From: Tranquillimonas sp964472855
Lineage (GTDB): Bacteria > Pseudomonadota > Alphaproteobacteria > Rhodobacterales > Rhodobacteraceae
Direction of reading: 5' to 3'
Assembly: GCA_964472855.1 (NCBI GenBank)
Contig: CAYYMJ010000027.1
Span: 1-36,986 of the forward strand
Length of the DNA stretch: 36,986 nucleotides
Positions 8,283 through 16,440 of this stretch are shown piece by piece. The notes beneath the pieces are model-generated. The model saw nothing but the letters and a program-made list of their open reading frames with translations, was not told where the DNA came from and ran no database searches. Within the stretch, counting starts at the first letter, position 1, and each line of letters begins with the position of its first letter. The translations under genes were made by a program, and so were the position numbers.

Positions 8283-8427
8283 GCCCGTCGCGCTTCACAA
8301 GGTCAGAGGTGTCTCAGAACAGCCGTTCCAGCGTTTGCGAGCGGCAGCTTGTTTTGACTGCGATCCAACGCGACCCTCGCCAGAGCGTCTCGCACCCAAC
8401 CCGATTCAGGATCGACGCAATCCGCGT

Positions 8428-9456
8428 CTAGGGCTGCACCACGGCGGCGGTCCATTCGCTCAGAAACCGGCTGCGCTTCAGCGGGTCGACGAACACCAGC
8501 AGCCCCGGGTCCAGCCGGATCGGCCGCAGGTGCGGCTGGCGCGACAGGGCGGCCTCGTCGATGCGCGGCAGGCCGCTTTCCGAGGCCAACAGCCGCTGGC
8601 CGCGTTCGGACAGCAGAAAATCAAGAAAGGCGGCCCCCAACAGCGGGTGCGCGGCGTGGGTGGGGATGAAGGCGGTGCGCAGCAGCACGTTGGTATGGTC
8701 CTGCAACTCGACGATCTGGCCATCTGGCCAGCCCTGCAGGCGCGGCTCGGCATAGGGCCCCAGCACGTTATAGGCCACGATGATGCGCCCGGACTGCAGG
8801 TCGCTGATCATGGCGCCGGACGAGGCATAAAGCACCGGGTCAAGGCCGCCGATCAGCTCGGACAGGCGCCAGAAGGTATCGGAATGGCGGGCGTCTTGCG
8901 TCGCGAACAGGTAACCGGCGCCCGACTTGTTGGGGTCGTAGGTGCCGATGCGCCCCCGGAAATGTTCGGGGTTCTCGCGCAACAGCCGGATCAGGACGTC
9001 GCGCGTGGCCGGCAGGGTCAGCCCCGTGAACGCTGACCGCGACAGCACCAGCACCACCGGTTCCTGCGTGAAGGCAAACAGGTGGTCGCGCCACTTGGCC
9101 CATGACGGCATCTGCGCGATCCGGGCCGAACTGTGCCGCGCCGCATAGCCGTCGTTGGCCAGTTTCATCTGCAGGTCCATGGCCGAGGATACGGCCAAAT
9201 CGTATTCCGGCTGCTGTTCGGTATAGGCGCGGTAAAGCTCGGTGGTCGAGGTTACGGTGTAGTTGACCGCCACCGCCGGGTTGTCGGCCACGAAAGCCAC
9301 GATCAGCGGCGCGAAGATCTCGATGTCGGTGGTCGAGATGATTTCAACCGCCGGCGCATCGGCGCTGCCGAACAGGCGCTGGGCCTCGATCTGTTGCGCG
9401 CCGGCCGCCCCGGCAAGGCCCGCGATCAGCGCAAGGGCAGTGAAAACTCGGCGCAT
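8428..9456 (-). CDS. Periplasmic solute-binding protein co-encoded with TctDE
   Basis: A 342-residue extracellular solute-binding protein of the iron/sulfate/AfuA-like fold. It has a signal peptide (1-20, cleavage after AGA) and class II features such as EIISTTDIEIFAPLIVAF near the start and AFLDFLLSERGQRLLASESGLPRI near the end. It overlaps the end of the sensor kinase gene by 31 bp and has AAAGGAGGG before its start, so the two are co-translated. No permease or ATPase accompanies it. Its place as third gene of a two-component operon suggests a ligand-presenting partner of the sensor kinase rather than a transport component, which is inference. Confidence 0.8.
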   Translation of the reverse strand: MRRVFTALALIAGLAGAAGAQQIEAQRLFGSADAPAVEIISTTDIEIFAPLIVAFVADNPAVAVNYTVTSTTELYRAYTEQQPEYDLAVSSAMDLQMKLANDGYAARHSSARIAQMPSWAKWRDHLFAFTQEPVVLVLSRSAFTGLTLPATRDVLIRLLRENPEHFRGRIGTYDPNKSGAGYLFATQDARHSDTFWRLSELIGGLDPVLYASSGAMISDLQSGRIIVAYNVLGPYAEPRLQGWPDGQIVELQDHTNVLLRTAFIPTHAAHPLLGAAFLDFLLSERGQRLLASESGLPRIDEAALSRQPHLRPIRLDPGLLVFVDPLKRSRFLSEWTAAVVQP

Positions 9457-10808
9457 GTGCCGCCCTCCTTTCGTTCGCGCAGCCGGAACTGGCCGCCGTG
9501 GGCGCGGGCCACCTCGTACACGATGGTCAGCCCAAGGCCCGAGCCGATCACGTCATCGACATTGGCCCCGCGCCGGAACCGCCGCGACAGGTCCGACTGG
9601 TCCAGCCCCGACAGCCCGCGGCCATTGTCGCAGATGCGCAGGGTCGCGCGCCCCGGGGTGCTGTCGAAACCCACATCAACCGCGCCGTCGGTGGGCGTGT
9701 ATTTGATGGCGTTGTCCAGAAGGTTGCGCACCGCGCTTTCGATCAGCAGCCGATCGCCGGTCACACTCAGCGGGTGTGGCGGCGGCGTGAACGCCAGACC
9801 CACGTCGCGGATCTCGGCCGTGGTGTGCATGCTGGCCACCACGTCGCCCACGATCTGGCGCAAATCGACGGCCTCGTCGGCGCGCTGCTCGGTGCGGTAG
9901 ACCACGGCGGCATGATCCAGAAGCTGGCTGGCCGACCGGGCGGCGTCGTCGGCCGACCGGATGATGGCGCGCAGCCCGGCGCGGGTGGCGTCGTCCTCGG
10001 CCCGGTGCAGGGCAATCTCTGACTGGGCCTTCAGCGTGGCCAGCGGGGTGCGGATATGATGCGCGGCCTCGGCAATGAAGGTTTCGGTCCGGTGCAGGGC
10101 TGTCGACAGCCGCCCGATAAAGCCGTTCAGCGCCCCGACCAGCGGCGCCAGTTCGGCGGGCACCGGCCGCGACACCGGCCGCAGGTCGAGCGGGCCGCGC
10201 CGTTCCACCGCCGCCCGCAGCGCGGCCACGGGGCGCAGCACCGACCCCGCCGTCAGCACCGACAACAGCGCCGCGACCGCGAAAAAGCCGACGCCCAGCG
10301 CCGCCGCCCGGTTGGCAAGCCGCCCGACGATCTGTTCGCGCGAGGTCTGGGTCTGCGCCACCAGCACCAGCGCATCCAACGTCCGCCCCTCGGCCAGAAC
10401 CGAGCGTTCGACCGCCGCGATCCGCACCTCGTTGTCCAGAAAGGTCGCGCCATAAAACACCGGGCTCAGCCCGCCGGGCCGGCGCGGCGGCAGCGGCAGG
10501 GTGTCGTAACCGGTGATCGTGTCGGCCCCCAGAAGGATGCGGTAAAAGATGCGGTCGTCGCCTACCGCACCCAGAATCGAGAAGGTGGCATAGGCAATAT
10601 CCACCTCTACACCGTCGCTGCCGCCGCGAATCTCCTCGGCGATCGAGATGGCCGCCGCGCCGATGATCGAATCCTGCGTGGTTTCCACCGCCCGGTCGGC
10701 AACCGAACGCACGGTAAGATACAACAGCGCCGACAGGATCGCGGCCACCACCAGCAGTTGCAGAATCAGCCGCCGCCGAATCGATCCACCGCCGGCCGCC
10801 GCCGTCAT
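9426..10808 (-). CDS. tctE: Sensor histidine kinase, TctE-like
   Basis: Inner-membrane kinase of a two-component system. The 460 residues comprise a first membrane helix (about 13-33), a periplasmic sensor domain (about 34-168) of the TctE N-terminal type and a second helix (about 170-190). A HAMP-like linker with LRPVAALRAAVERRGP follows. The HisKA domain has H-box AAHHIRTPLATLK (likely phospho-His250), and the ATPase domain has NLLDNAIKYTP, DNGRGLS and GSGLGLTIV. It overlaps the response regulator gene by the 4-nt ATGA and the binding-protein gene by 31 bp. The divergent tctCBA genes indicate tricarboxylate-transporter control, as in Salmonella TctDE and Bordetella BctDE. Confidence 0.93.
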   Translation of the reverse strand: MTAAAGGGSIRRRLILQLLVVAAILSALLYLTVRSVADRAVETTQDSIIGAAAISIAEEIRGGSDGVEVDIAYATFSILGAVGDDRIFYRILLGADTITGYDTLPLPPRRPGGLSPVFYGATFLDNEVRIAAVERSVLAEGRTLDALVLVAQTQTSREQIVGRLANRAAALGVGFFAVAALLSVLTAGSVLRPVAALRAAVERRGPLDLRPVSRPVPAELAPLVGALNGFIGRLSTALHRTETFIAEAAHHIRTPLATLKAQSEIALHRAEDDATRAGLRAIIRSADDAARSASQLLDHAAVVYRTEQRADEAVDLRQIVGDVVASMHTTAEIRDVGLAFTPPPHPLSVTGDRLLIESAVRNLLDNAIKYTPTDGAVDVGFDSTPGRATLRICDNGRGLSGLDQSDLSRRFRRGANVDDVIGSGLGLTIVYEVARAHGGQFRLRERKEGGTCAEFSLPLR

Positions 10809-11470
10809 CGGGCCGTCAGCCGATAGCCGACCCCCCGCACCGTCTCGATCTGAGCCGCCGATCCGTCCAGCTTGCGGCGCAGGCGCCCGACATACACCTC
10901 GATGGCGTTGTCGTTGACAACCTCCGAGGCCGAGAACAGGTGATCGTAAAGCTGCGACTTGGAAAATATCCGGTCCGGCGCCGAGATCAGCACCTCCAGC
11001 AGCCGCAGTTCCCGGTTGCGCAAATCGGTGGTCTGGCCGCTGAACGTGACCGACGCCCGCAGCGGATCGAAGGTCAGGTCGGCAAACCGCAGGCCGGTCT
11101 CGGCCTGCCCGTTATGGCGCCGCAGCACAGCGCGAATACGAGCGTTAAGCTCAAGAAAATCAAAGGGTTTCGTGATATAGTCGTCGGCGCCCGTGTCCAG
11201 CAGCGCCACCCGGTCTGCCACCGCCGACCGGGCCGTCATCACGATCACCGGCGTGTCGCGCCTGGCCCGGCGGTGCCCCGACAGAAAATCGCGCCCGTCG
11301 CCGTCGGGCAGCATGATATCCAGCAGGATCAGGTCATAGGGCGCCACGTCCAGATGCGCGGCCGCGTCCTCAAGCGTCGCGGCCCAGTCCACCGCGTGCC
11401 CGTCCATCCGCAGGCGCGTGCACAGCGAACTGGCAAGGTCCGCATTGTCCTCGACAAGCAGAAATCTCAT
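10805..11470 (-). CDS. tctD: OmpR-family response regulator, TctD-like
   Basis: DNA-binding partner of the kinase. The 221-residue protein has a receiver domain with acidic pocket VEDNAD, phospho-acceptor Asp51 (LLDIMLPDGDG), Thr/Ser of IVMTARS and Lys of YITKPFDF. A winged-helix trans_reg_C domain follows, with LRNRELRLLEVLI, NAIEVYVGRLRRKL and GVGYRL. The start at 11470 has no clear ribosome-binding site. The direct-repeat operator begins 18 nt upstream, so the regulator probably controls its own operon as well as tctCBA. Confidence 0.95.
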   Translation of the reverse strand: MRFLLVEDNADLASSLCTRLRMDGHAVDWAATLEDAAAHLDVAPYDLILLDIMLPDGDGRDFLSGHRRARRDTPVIVMTARSAVADRVALLDTGADDYITKPFDFLELNARIRAVLRRHNGQAETGLRFADLTFDPLRASVTFSGQTTDLRNRELRLLEVLISAPDRIFSKSQLYDHLFSASEVVNDNAIEVYVGRLRRKLDGSAAQIETVRGVGYRLTAR

Positions 11471-11487
11471 GCTGGATTGGGCCCCAC

Positions 11488-11509
11488 GTGACAGGTTGCT
11501 GTCAGGTTG
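11488..11509 (+). promoter_or_regulatory. Tandem 11-bp direct repeat between tctD and tctC, likely TctD operator
   Basis: GTGACAGGTTG (11488-11498) is followed directly by CTGTCAGGTTG (11499-11509), after GGGCCCCAC. It lies 70 bp before the tctC ATG, a suitable distance for activation of tctC, with TTTGTT (11516-11521) as a possible -10. A nearly identical element precedes the CoA-transferase gene at 7083. Confidence 0.65.
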
Positions 11510-11579
11510 TCCGCGTTTGTTCGGTCGCGCAAGGGGGGGACCGCAACGGCCCTTTCCCGCGAATCCATGGGAGGATTAC

Positions 11580-12539
11580 ATGAGCATCAACTTCAAGGCG
11601 CTGATTGCAGGCGCCGCGATATCCTTTGTCGGAACCACCGCGATGGCGACCGAGTGCATCGCGCCCGCCAACCCCGGCGGCGGCTGGGACTTTACCTGCC
11701 GGCAGATCGGCAAGATCCTGTTCGACATCGGTCAGGTGGACAGCCCCGTTCAGGTCACCAACATGGCCGGCGGCGGCGGTGGACTGGCCTATGGCAACGT
11801 CGTGAACGAACGCAATGACGATGCCGACCTGATCGTCGCCGCCTCGTCGGCGACCGCCACGCGCCTGGCCCAGAACGCCTATGCCGGCATGACAGCCGAC
11901 CAGGTTCGTTTTGTCGGCGCCATCGGCATCGACCCCGGCGTCATCGTCGTGGCGGCCGACAGCCCGTTCCAGAACCTCGGCGATCTGGTTGACGCCGTGC
12001 TGGCCGACCCGGGTTCGGTTGCCTTCGCCGGCGGTTCGGCCGTTGGTGGCTTTGACCATCTCAAGCCGCTGATCCTGCTGAAGGGTGCCGGGCTCGAAGA
12101 CATCACCCAGGTCAAATACATCGGTGTCGACGGCGGTGCCGACGCGATTACCCAGACCATCGGCGGCTTTACCCAGGCCATGTCGGGCGACATCTCGGAA
12201 ATCGTCGGCTTCCTGCAGTCGGGCGACGTGCGCGCGCTGGCTGTCCTGACCGAAGAGCGTGTGCCGGGCTTTGACATCCCCACCGCGATGGAACAGGGCT
12301 ATGACGTCGTCGCCGGCAACTGGCGCGGCCTCTACGTGCCCAAGGGCATCTCGGACGACGACTTCCAGATGTGGGCCGACCGTCTTCAGGCCGTCGCCGA
12401 CAGTGCCGAGTGGAAGGAAGCCATGGCCGCCAACGGCCTTGCCCCGTTCACCATGGTCGGCGACCGCTTCCAAGGCTACATCAACGGCCTCGTGGGCGAT
12501 ATCGAAACCATGTCGCGTGAAATCGGTGTGATCCAGTAA
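11580..12539 (+). CDS. tctC: TTT transporter periplasmic substrate-binding protein TctC
   Basis: Binds a carboxylate in the periplasm and delivers it to the TctAB membrane complex of the tripartite tricarboxylate transporter. The 319 residues begin with a signal peptide (cleavage after AMA, residue 23). The family motif PANPGGGWD at residues 29-37 forms part of the carboxylate loop. Cys26 and Cys40 could form a disulfide. The later motif FAGGSAVGGFDHLKP is the second ligand loop region. GGGAGGA precedes the ATG at the right distance. The stop codon overlaps the tctB start (TAATG). Family members bind citrate, glutamate, adipate, aromatic acids and others, so the ligand cannot be named. Confidence 0.93.
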   Translation: MSINFKALIAGAAISFVGTTAMATECIAPANPGGGWDFTCRQIGKILFDIGQVDSPVQVTNMAGGGGGLAYGNVVNERNDDADLIVAASSATATRLAQNAYAGMTADQVRFVGAIGIDPGVIVVAADSPFQNLGDLVDAVLADPGSVAFAGGSAVGGFDHLKPLILLKGAGLEDITQVKYIGVDGGADAITQTIGGFTQAMSGDISEIVGFLQSGDVRALAVLTEERVPGFDIPTAMEQGYDVVAGNWRGLYVPKGISDDDFQMWADRLQAVADSAEWKEAMAANGLAPFTMVGDRFQGYINGLVGDIETMSREIGVIQ

Positions 12540-13114
12540 TGGGTCCTATCCTGAAAGCCGACCGCATCCTTGGTGCGGTCGTCATTCTGGTGGCGCTCTG
12601 GTATATCCAGAGCGCCTTCCAGATACAGACCTCGTTCCTGTCCGACCCGGTGGGCTCGAAAACCTTTCCCATCCTGTTGGGCGTGACCGTCATCATCTGC
12701 GGCCTGATCTTCATTCTGCGCCCGGACCGGATGGAGGCAGACGAACGTGTCTTTGGCATGCAGGTGGTGCAAGTGCTGGCCGCCGCCGGCGTCTTCATCG
12801 TCGCCAACTGGTTCTTCGGCCGCGACATCGACGCGGTTGGCTGGGCGATCCTGCTGGTCGCCACCGCCGTCATGCTGCGCTACTGGCCCATCGGAGCCGC
12901 CACGCTGACCATGGTCGCGTATGCGCTGGCCCTGAAACCGCTGGGTTTCCTGATCCCGACGGCCATTGCCGCGGCGGTGCTAAGCTGGCAGATCATGCCG
13001 CGCCCGCTGCAGGCGGCCCTGACCGGCATCGCGCTGTCCATCGGGCTGTTCGTCATCTTCAAATACCTGCTTGGCCTCGGGCTTCAGCCCCTGCCCAAGA
13101 CCTGGCTGGGATAG
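12539..13114 (+). CDS. tctB: TTT transporter small membrane subunit TctB
   Basis: A 191-residue membrane protein with about five hydrophobic segments (near 10-25, 42-58, 78-95, 105-145 and 160-180) and a soluble link RPDRMEADERVFG. This matches the poorly conserved TctB subunit. Its start overlaps the tctC stop by one base, and tctA begins 4 bp after its stop. It pairs with TctA to form the cation-driven symport channel. Confidence 0.9.
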   Translation: MGPILKADRILGAVVILVALWYIQSAFQIQTSFLSDPVGSKTFPILLGVTVIICGLIFILRPDRMEADERVFGMQVVQVLAAAGVFIVANWFFGRDIDAVGWAILLVATAVMLRYWPIGAATLTMVAYALALKPLGFLIPTAIAAAVLSWQIMPRPLQAALTGIALSIGLFVIFKYLLGLGLQPLPKTWLG

Positions 13115-13118
13115 CCCA

Positions 13119-14627
13119 ATGGACATTCTTTCGAATCTGGCAATGGGCTTTGGCATCGCCCTGTCGCCCTGGACCCTGATGCTGGCCGTGATCGGCTGCT
13201 TTCTGGGCACCATCATCGGCGCGCTGCCGGGGCTGGGGCCCTCGAACGGGGTCGCCATCCTGATCCCGCTGGCGTTTTCGCTGGGGCTCGACGCGACCTC
13301 GGCGCTGGTGCTGATGACGTCGGTCTATTACGGCGCCATGTATGGCGGCCGCATCAGCTCGATCCTGCTGAACATCCCCGGCGACGAACCGGCCCTGATG
13401 ACCACGCTCGACGGCTATCCCATGGCCAAGGCCGGCAAGGCCGGCGACGCGCTGGTGATGTCGGGCTTCGCCAGCTTCTTTGGCGCACTCTTCGCCACCA
13501 TCGGGCTGATGCTGCTGGCCCCGGCGCTCAGCCGCATCGCCTACCAGTTCGGGCCGGCCGAGTATTTCGCACTGTATCTCCTCGCCTTCTCGACCCTTGG
13601 CGGCATCGCCTCGAACAACCAGGCCAAGGCGGCGCTGGCCTCGTGCATCGGGCTTGGCATCGCCATGATCGGGCTCGACAACCAGACCGGCATGCCGCGC
13701 TTTACCGGCGGCAACCTGCACCTGATGGACGGGGTCGACTTCCTCGTCGCCATCGTCGGGCTGTTCGCGGTGGCCGAAGTGTTCGTCTTCATCGAAAGCC
13801 ATGGCCGCGGCTCGTCGATCGGGGTCAAGCTCGACAAGGTCACCGTGCCGGTGCGCGAGATCGTGTCGGGCGGCTGGACCATGCTGCGGGCCTCGGCCAT
13901 CGGCTTCGTCGCCGGCATCCTGCCCGGCGCCGGCGCCTCGCTGGGGTCGTTCCTGGCCTATACCAGCGAAAAGAACATCCAGGGCGGCGACGCCTCGGGC
14001 TTTGGCACCGGCAACCCCAAGGGCGTCATGGCACCCGAGGCCGGCAACAACGCCGCCGCCGGCGGCGCGCTGGTGCCGATGCTGACGCTGGGCGTGCCCG
14101 GCTCGGGCACCACGGCGGTGCTGCTGGCGCTGCTGATGACCCTCAACATCACGCCCGGCCCCACACTCTTCACCGACCGCCCCGAGGTCGTCTGGGGTCT
14201 CATCGCCTCGCTGCTGATCGCCAATTTCGTGCTGCTCGCCATGAATGTGCCGCTGGTAAAAATCTTCGTGCGCATCCTGTCGGTGCCGGCATGGGTGCTG
14301 CTGCCGGGCGTGATGATGATCAGCTTCGTCGGCATCTACTCGCTGTCGGGCAGCTATTTCGACCTGCTGATGATGATCGCCTTCGGCGCGCTGGGCTGGG
14401 GCTTTCGCAAGCTCGACATCCCGACCGTGCCCATCATCCTCGGCATCCTGCTGGGCAACCACATGGAAGACGCGCTGCGCCGCGCCATGGTGCTGTCCGA
14501 CGGTGACTGGACCTATCTCTTCAGCTCCGGCATCGCCACCGGCCTCTGGATCTTCGCGGTCGCCGGCTTCGTCGCACCGATGTTCCTGCGCAAAATCCTG
14601 AAAAAACCCCAGGCCATCACGGACTGA
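13119..14627 (+). CDS. tctA: TTT transporter large membrane subunit TctA
   Basis: The transport channel of the TTT system, driven by an ion gradient. The 502 residues form about 12 membrane helices in two homologous halves. Each half has the conserved loop: GALPGLGPSNGVAILIP (about 34-50) and GILPGAGASLGSF (about 265-277). The segments YGAMYGGRISSILLNIPGD and TLGVPGSGTTAVLLALLM are also typical. A copy of the dispersed 3' repeat with an 11-bp hairpin follows the stop codon, so transcription may partly end before the AtuA-family gene. Confidence 0.95.
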   Translation: MDILSNLAMGFGIALSPWTLMLAVIGCFLGTIIGALPGLGPSNGVAILIPLAFSLGLDATSALVLMTSVYYGAMYGGRISSILLNIPGDEPALMTTLDGYPMAKAGKAGDALVMSGFASFFGALFATIGLMLLAPALSRIAYQFGPAEYFALYLLAFSTLGGIASNNQAKAALASCIGLGIAMIGLDNQTGMPRFTGGNLHLMDGVDFLVAIVGLFAVAEVFVFIESHGRGSSIGVKLDKVTVPVREIVSGGWTMLRASAIGFVAGILPGAGASLGSFLAYTSEKNIQGGDASGFGTGNPKGVMAPEAGNNAAAGGALVPMLTLGVPGSGTTAVLLALLMTLNITPGPTLFTDRPEVVWGLIASLLIANFVLLAMNVPLVKIFVRILSVPAWVLLPGVMMISFVGIYSLSGSYFDLLMMIAFGALGWGFRKLDIPTVPIILGILLGNHMEDALRRAMVLSDGDWTYLFSSGIATGLWIFAVAGFVAPMFLRKILKKPQAITD

Positions 14628-14637
14628 CGCCGATGCC

Positions 14638-14722
14638 CTTCATCGTTCGACAAATACTTCAGGGGGAGCGCGAGGGGGGCGGCGCCCCCCTCGCTTGCCC
14701 GCGACGCCGCAGGCGGCGCAAC
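14638..14722 (+). repeat. Dispersed 3' repeat, copy B (downstream of tctA)
   Basis: The conserved block (14638-14666, CATCGTTCGACAAATACTTC) begins 10 nt after the tctA stop. A perfect 11-bp hairpin (14670-14680 with 14684-14694, loop GGC) and a GCCGC/GCGGC stretch follow. It ends just before the next start codon. It is closely similar to copy D. Confidence 0.8.
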
Positions 14723-14724
14723 CC

Positions 14725-16077
14725 ATGACCCGCATCCTTGTCCCCTCGGGCGCGCTGGCGCTCGATTATGACCGCGACGCGCTGGCCCGCGGCGTCGCGG
14801 CCAGGCCAGACCTGATCGCCATCGACGGCGGCTCGACCGACAGCGGCCCCTCCTACCTCGGCCGGGGCGTGTCGAAATACGCCCGCTCGTCGACCAAGGT
14901 CGAATGGAAGGAACTGATAAGGGCCGCCCGCACCGCCGCCTGCCCGCTGGTCATCGGCACCGCCGGCACCTGCGGCACCGACAGCACCGTCGACTGGCTT
15001 CTCGACATCACCCGCGAATGTCTGGGCGAACTGGGCGCCACGGCCCGGGTCGCCACCCTGAAAAGCCAGCAATCGCCCGCGGCGCTGGCCCGCGCCTTCG
15101 GCGAAGGGCGCATCGCGCCGCTGGGCAACGCCCCCGAAATCGACGCCGAGACCTTCTCCCGCTGCACCAATATCGTGGCGCTGGCCGGGGCCGAACAGGT
15201 GCAGGCCGCGCTGGCCACCGGGGCCGATATCGTCATCGCCGGGCGCGCCACCGACACGGCCATCATCGCGGCCCTGCCGCTGGCGCGCGGCGAACATGCC
15301 GGCGCGGCATGGCACGGCGCCAAGATCGGCGAATGCGGCGCGCTATGCGCCACCAACCCGCAATCCGGCGTGATCCTGGTCGAATTCGACACCACCGGCT
15401 TTTCGGTCACGCCGCTGGCCGATGGGGCCGCCGCCACGCCGCACACGGTGTCGGCGCACATGCTTTACGAAAACGCCGACCCCTTCATCCTTTACGAGCC
15501 CGGAGGCCATCTTGACGTGACCGCCGCCGACTATCGCGCCATCGACGCGCGCTCGGTCCGGGTCGAAGGCTCGGTCTGGGTGCCCGCGCCGCGCTACACG
15601 GTCAAGCTCGAAGGCGCGCGCATCGCCGGCTACCAGACCATCGCAATGGCCACCCTGCGCGACCGCCGCTATGTCGAAAACGCCCGCGTCTGGGCCGACG
15701 ATATCGTCGCCCGCCACGGCGCCAAGGTGGCCGCGCGCATGGGCCTGTCGCGGGCCGACTATGATATCGACCTGCGCCTGATCGGGCTTGACGCGACGCT
15801 GGGCGATATCGACACCCCGGGCGTTGTCCCCAACGAAATCGGGGTGCTGGCCATTGTCACCGCCCCGACTCAGCAGACCGCGTCCGAGATTGCCAAGTAT
15901 CTCAACCCCTACCTGCTGCATCATCCCCTGACCCGCGAGGAAGAGCAGCCGACCTTCGCATTCCCCTTTTCCCCGGCCGAGATCGACCGTGGCCCGGCCT
16001 ACGAGTTTTGCCTGAACCACGTCCTGACCCTCGATGACCCGATGGATGCCTTCCGGCTCGAGGTGCATGATGTCTGA
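14725..16077 (+). CDS. AtuA-family (acyclic terpene utilization domain, DUF1446) protein
   Basis: A 450-residue cytosolic protein of the AtuA domain family. It has the typical start (ILVPSGALALDYD, then IAIDGGSTDSGPSYLG), the central GTAGTCGTDSTVDWLLDIT and the segment GADIVIAGRATDTAIIAALPLARGE. In Pseudomonas atuA is needed for growth on citronellol, but the biochemical role of the family is not established. Many members, like this one, sit beside carboxylate transporters and a DUF4387 gene, not terpene genes. It overlaps the DUF4387 gene by 8 bp. By context it probably acts on the imported carboxylate or its CoA ester, which is inference. Confidence 0.85.
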   Translation: MTRILVPSGALALDYDRDALARGVAARPDLIAIDGGSTDSGPSYLGRGVSKYARSSTKVEWKELIRAARTAACPLVIGTAGTCGTDSTVDWLLDITRECLGELGATARVATLKSQQSPAALARAFGEGRIAPLGNAPEIDAETFSRCTNIVALAGAEQVQAALATGADIVIAGRATDTAIIAALPLARGEHAGAAWHGAKIGECGALCATNPQSGVILVEFDTTGFSVTPLADGAAATPHTVSAHMLYENADPFILYEPGGHLDVTAADYRAIDARSVRVEGSVWVPAPRYTVKLEGARIAGYQTIAMATLRDRRYVENARVWADDIVARHGAKVAARMGLSRADYDIDLRLIGLDATLGDIDTPGVVPNEIGVLAIVTAPTQQTASEIAKYLNPYLLHHPLTREEEQPTFAFPFSPAEIDRGPAYEFCLNHVLTLDDPMDAFRLEVHDV

Positions 16078-16372
16078 CGTGGGCAGCGTGGCGCTGAAGG
16101 TGCGGTCCAAGAACGCCGGGCCTTTCTGGATCACCATCGACATCTTCTGCGGCTCGGCAACCGCCTTTCGCCGCATCGCGGACGGCCTGTCCACGCATCG
16201 GGTGGCGGCGCTGGTGCGCACCGACCCCGGCGCCATCAAGCGCTTTGACATCGCGGACCTGAATGTCGTGAAATTCTCGCTGCCGCGTCCAACCGTGCAG
16301 GGTGACCGCCACGACCGCGACATGCACGGCGCCGCGCTGGCCGCACTGGTCCGCGACATGCCGCTGAACTGA
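16070..16372 (+). CDS. DUF4387 small protein, partner of the AtuA-family protein
   Basis: A 100-residue protein with the features of DUF4387: KVRSKNAGPFWITIDIFC near the N-terminus and VAALVRTDPGAIKRFDIADLNVVKFSLPRP in the middle. It starts inside the end of the AtuA-family gene (8-bp overlap, GAGG ribosome-binding site 6 nt upstream of the second of two adjacent ATGs). The two are thus translationally coupled, and in some genomes they are fused or always adjacent, so a complex is likely. Its function is unknown. Confidence 0.85.
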   Translation: MSDVGSVALKVRSKNAGPFWITIDIFCGSATAFRRIADGLSTHRVAALVRTDPGAIKRFDIADLNVVKFSLPRPTVQGDRHDRDMHGAALAALVRDMPLN

Positions 16373-16440
16373 GGCCCGCAGCCCCCCCCTTTCCCACATC
16401 GGCCCGCGCCGGCCAGACGTGCCAGCCCCCCCGGGCGCGA

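Noticed and set aside
13059..14462. 467-residue antisense frame over tctA
   Set aside because: It is the complementary frame of a membrane protein, rich in His, Gln, Asp and Arg; no start signal or family.
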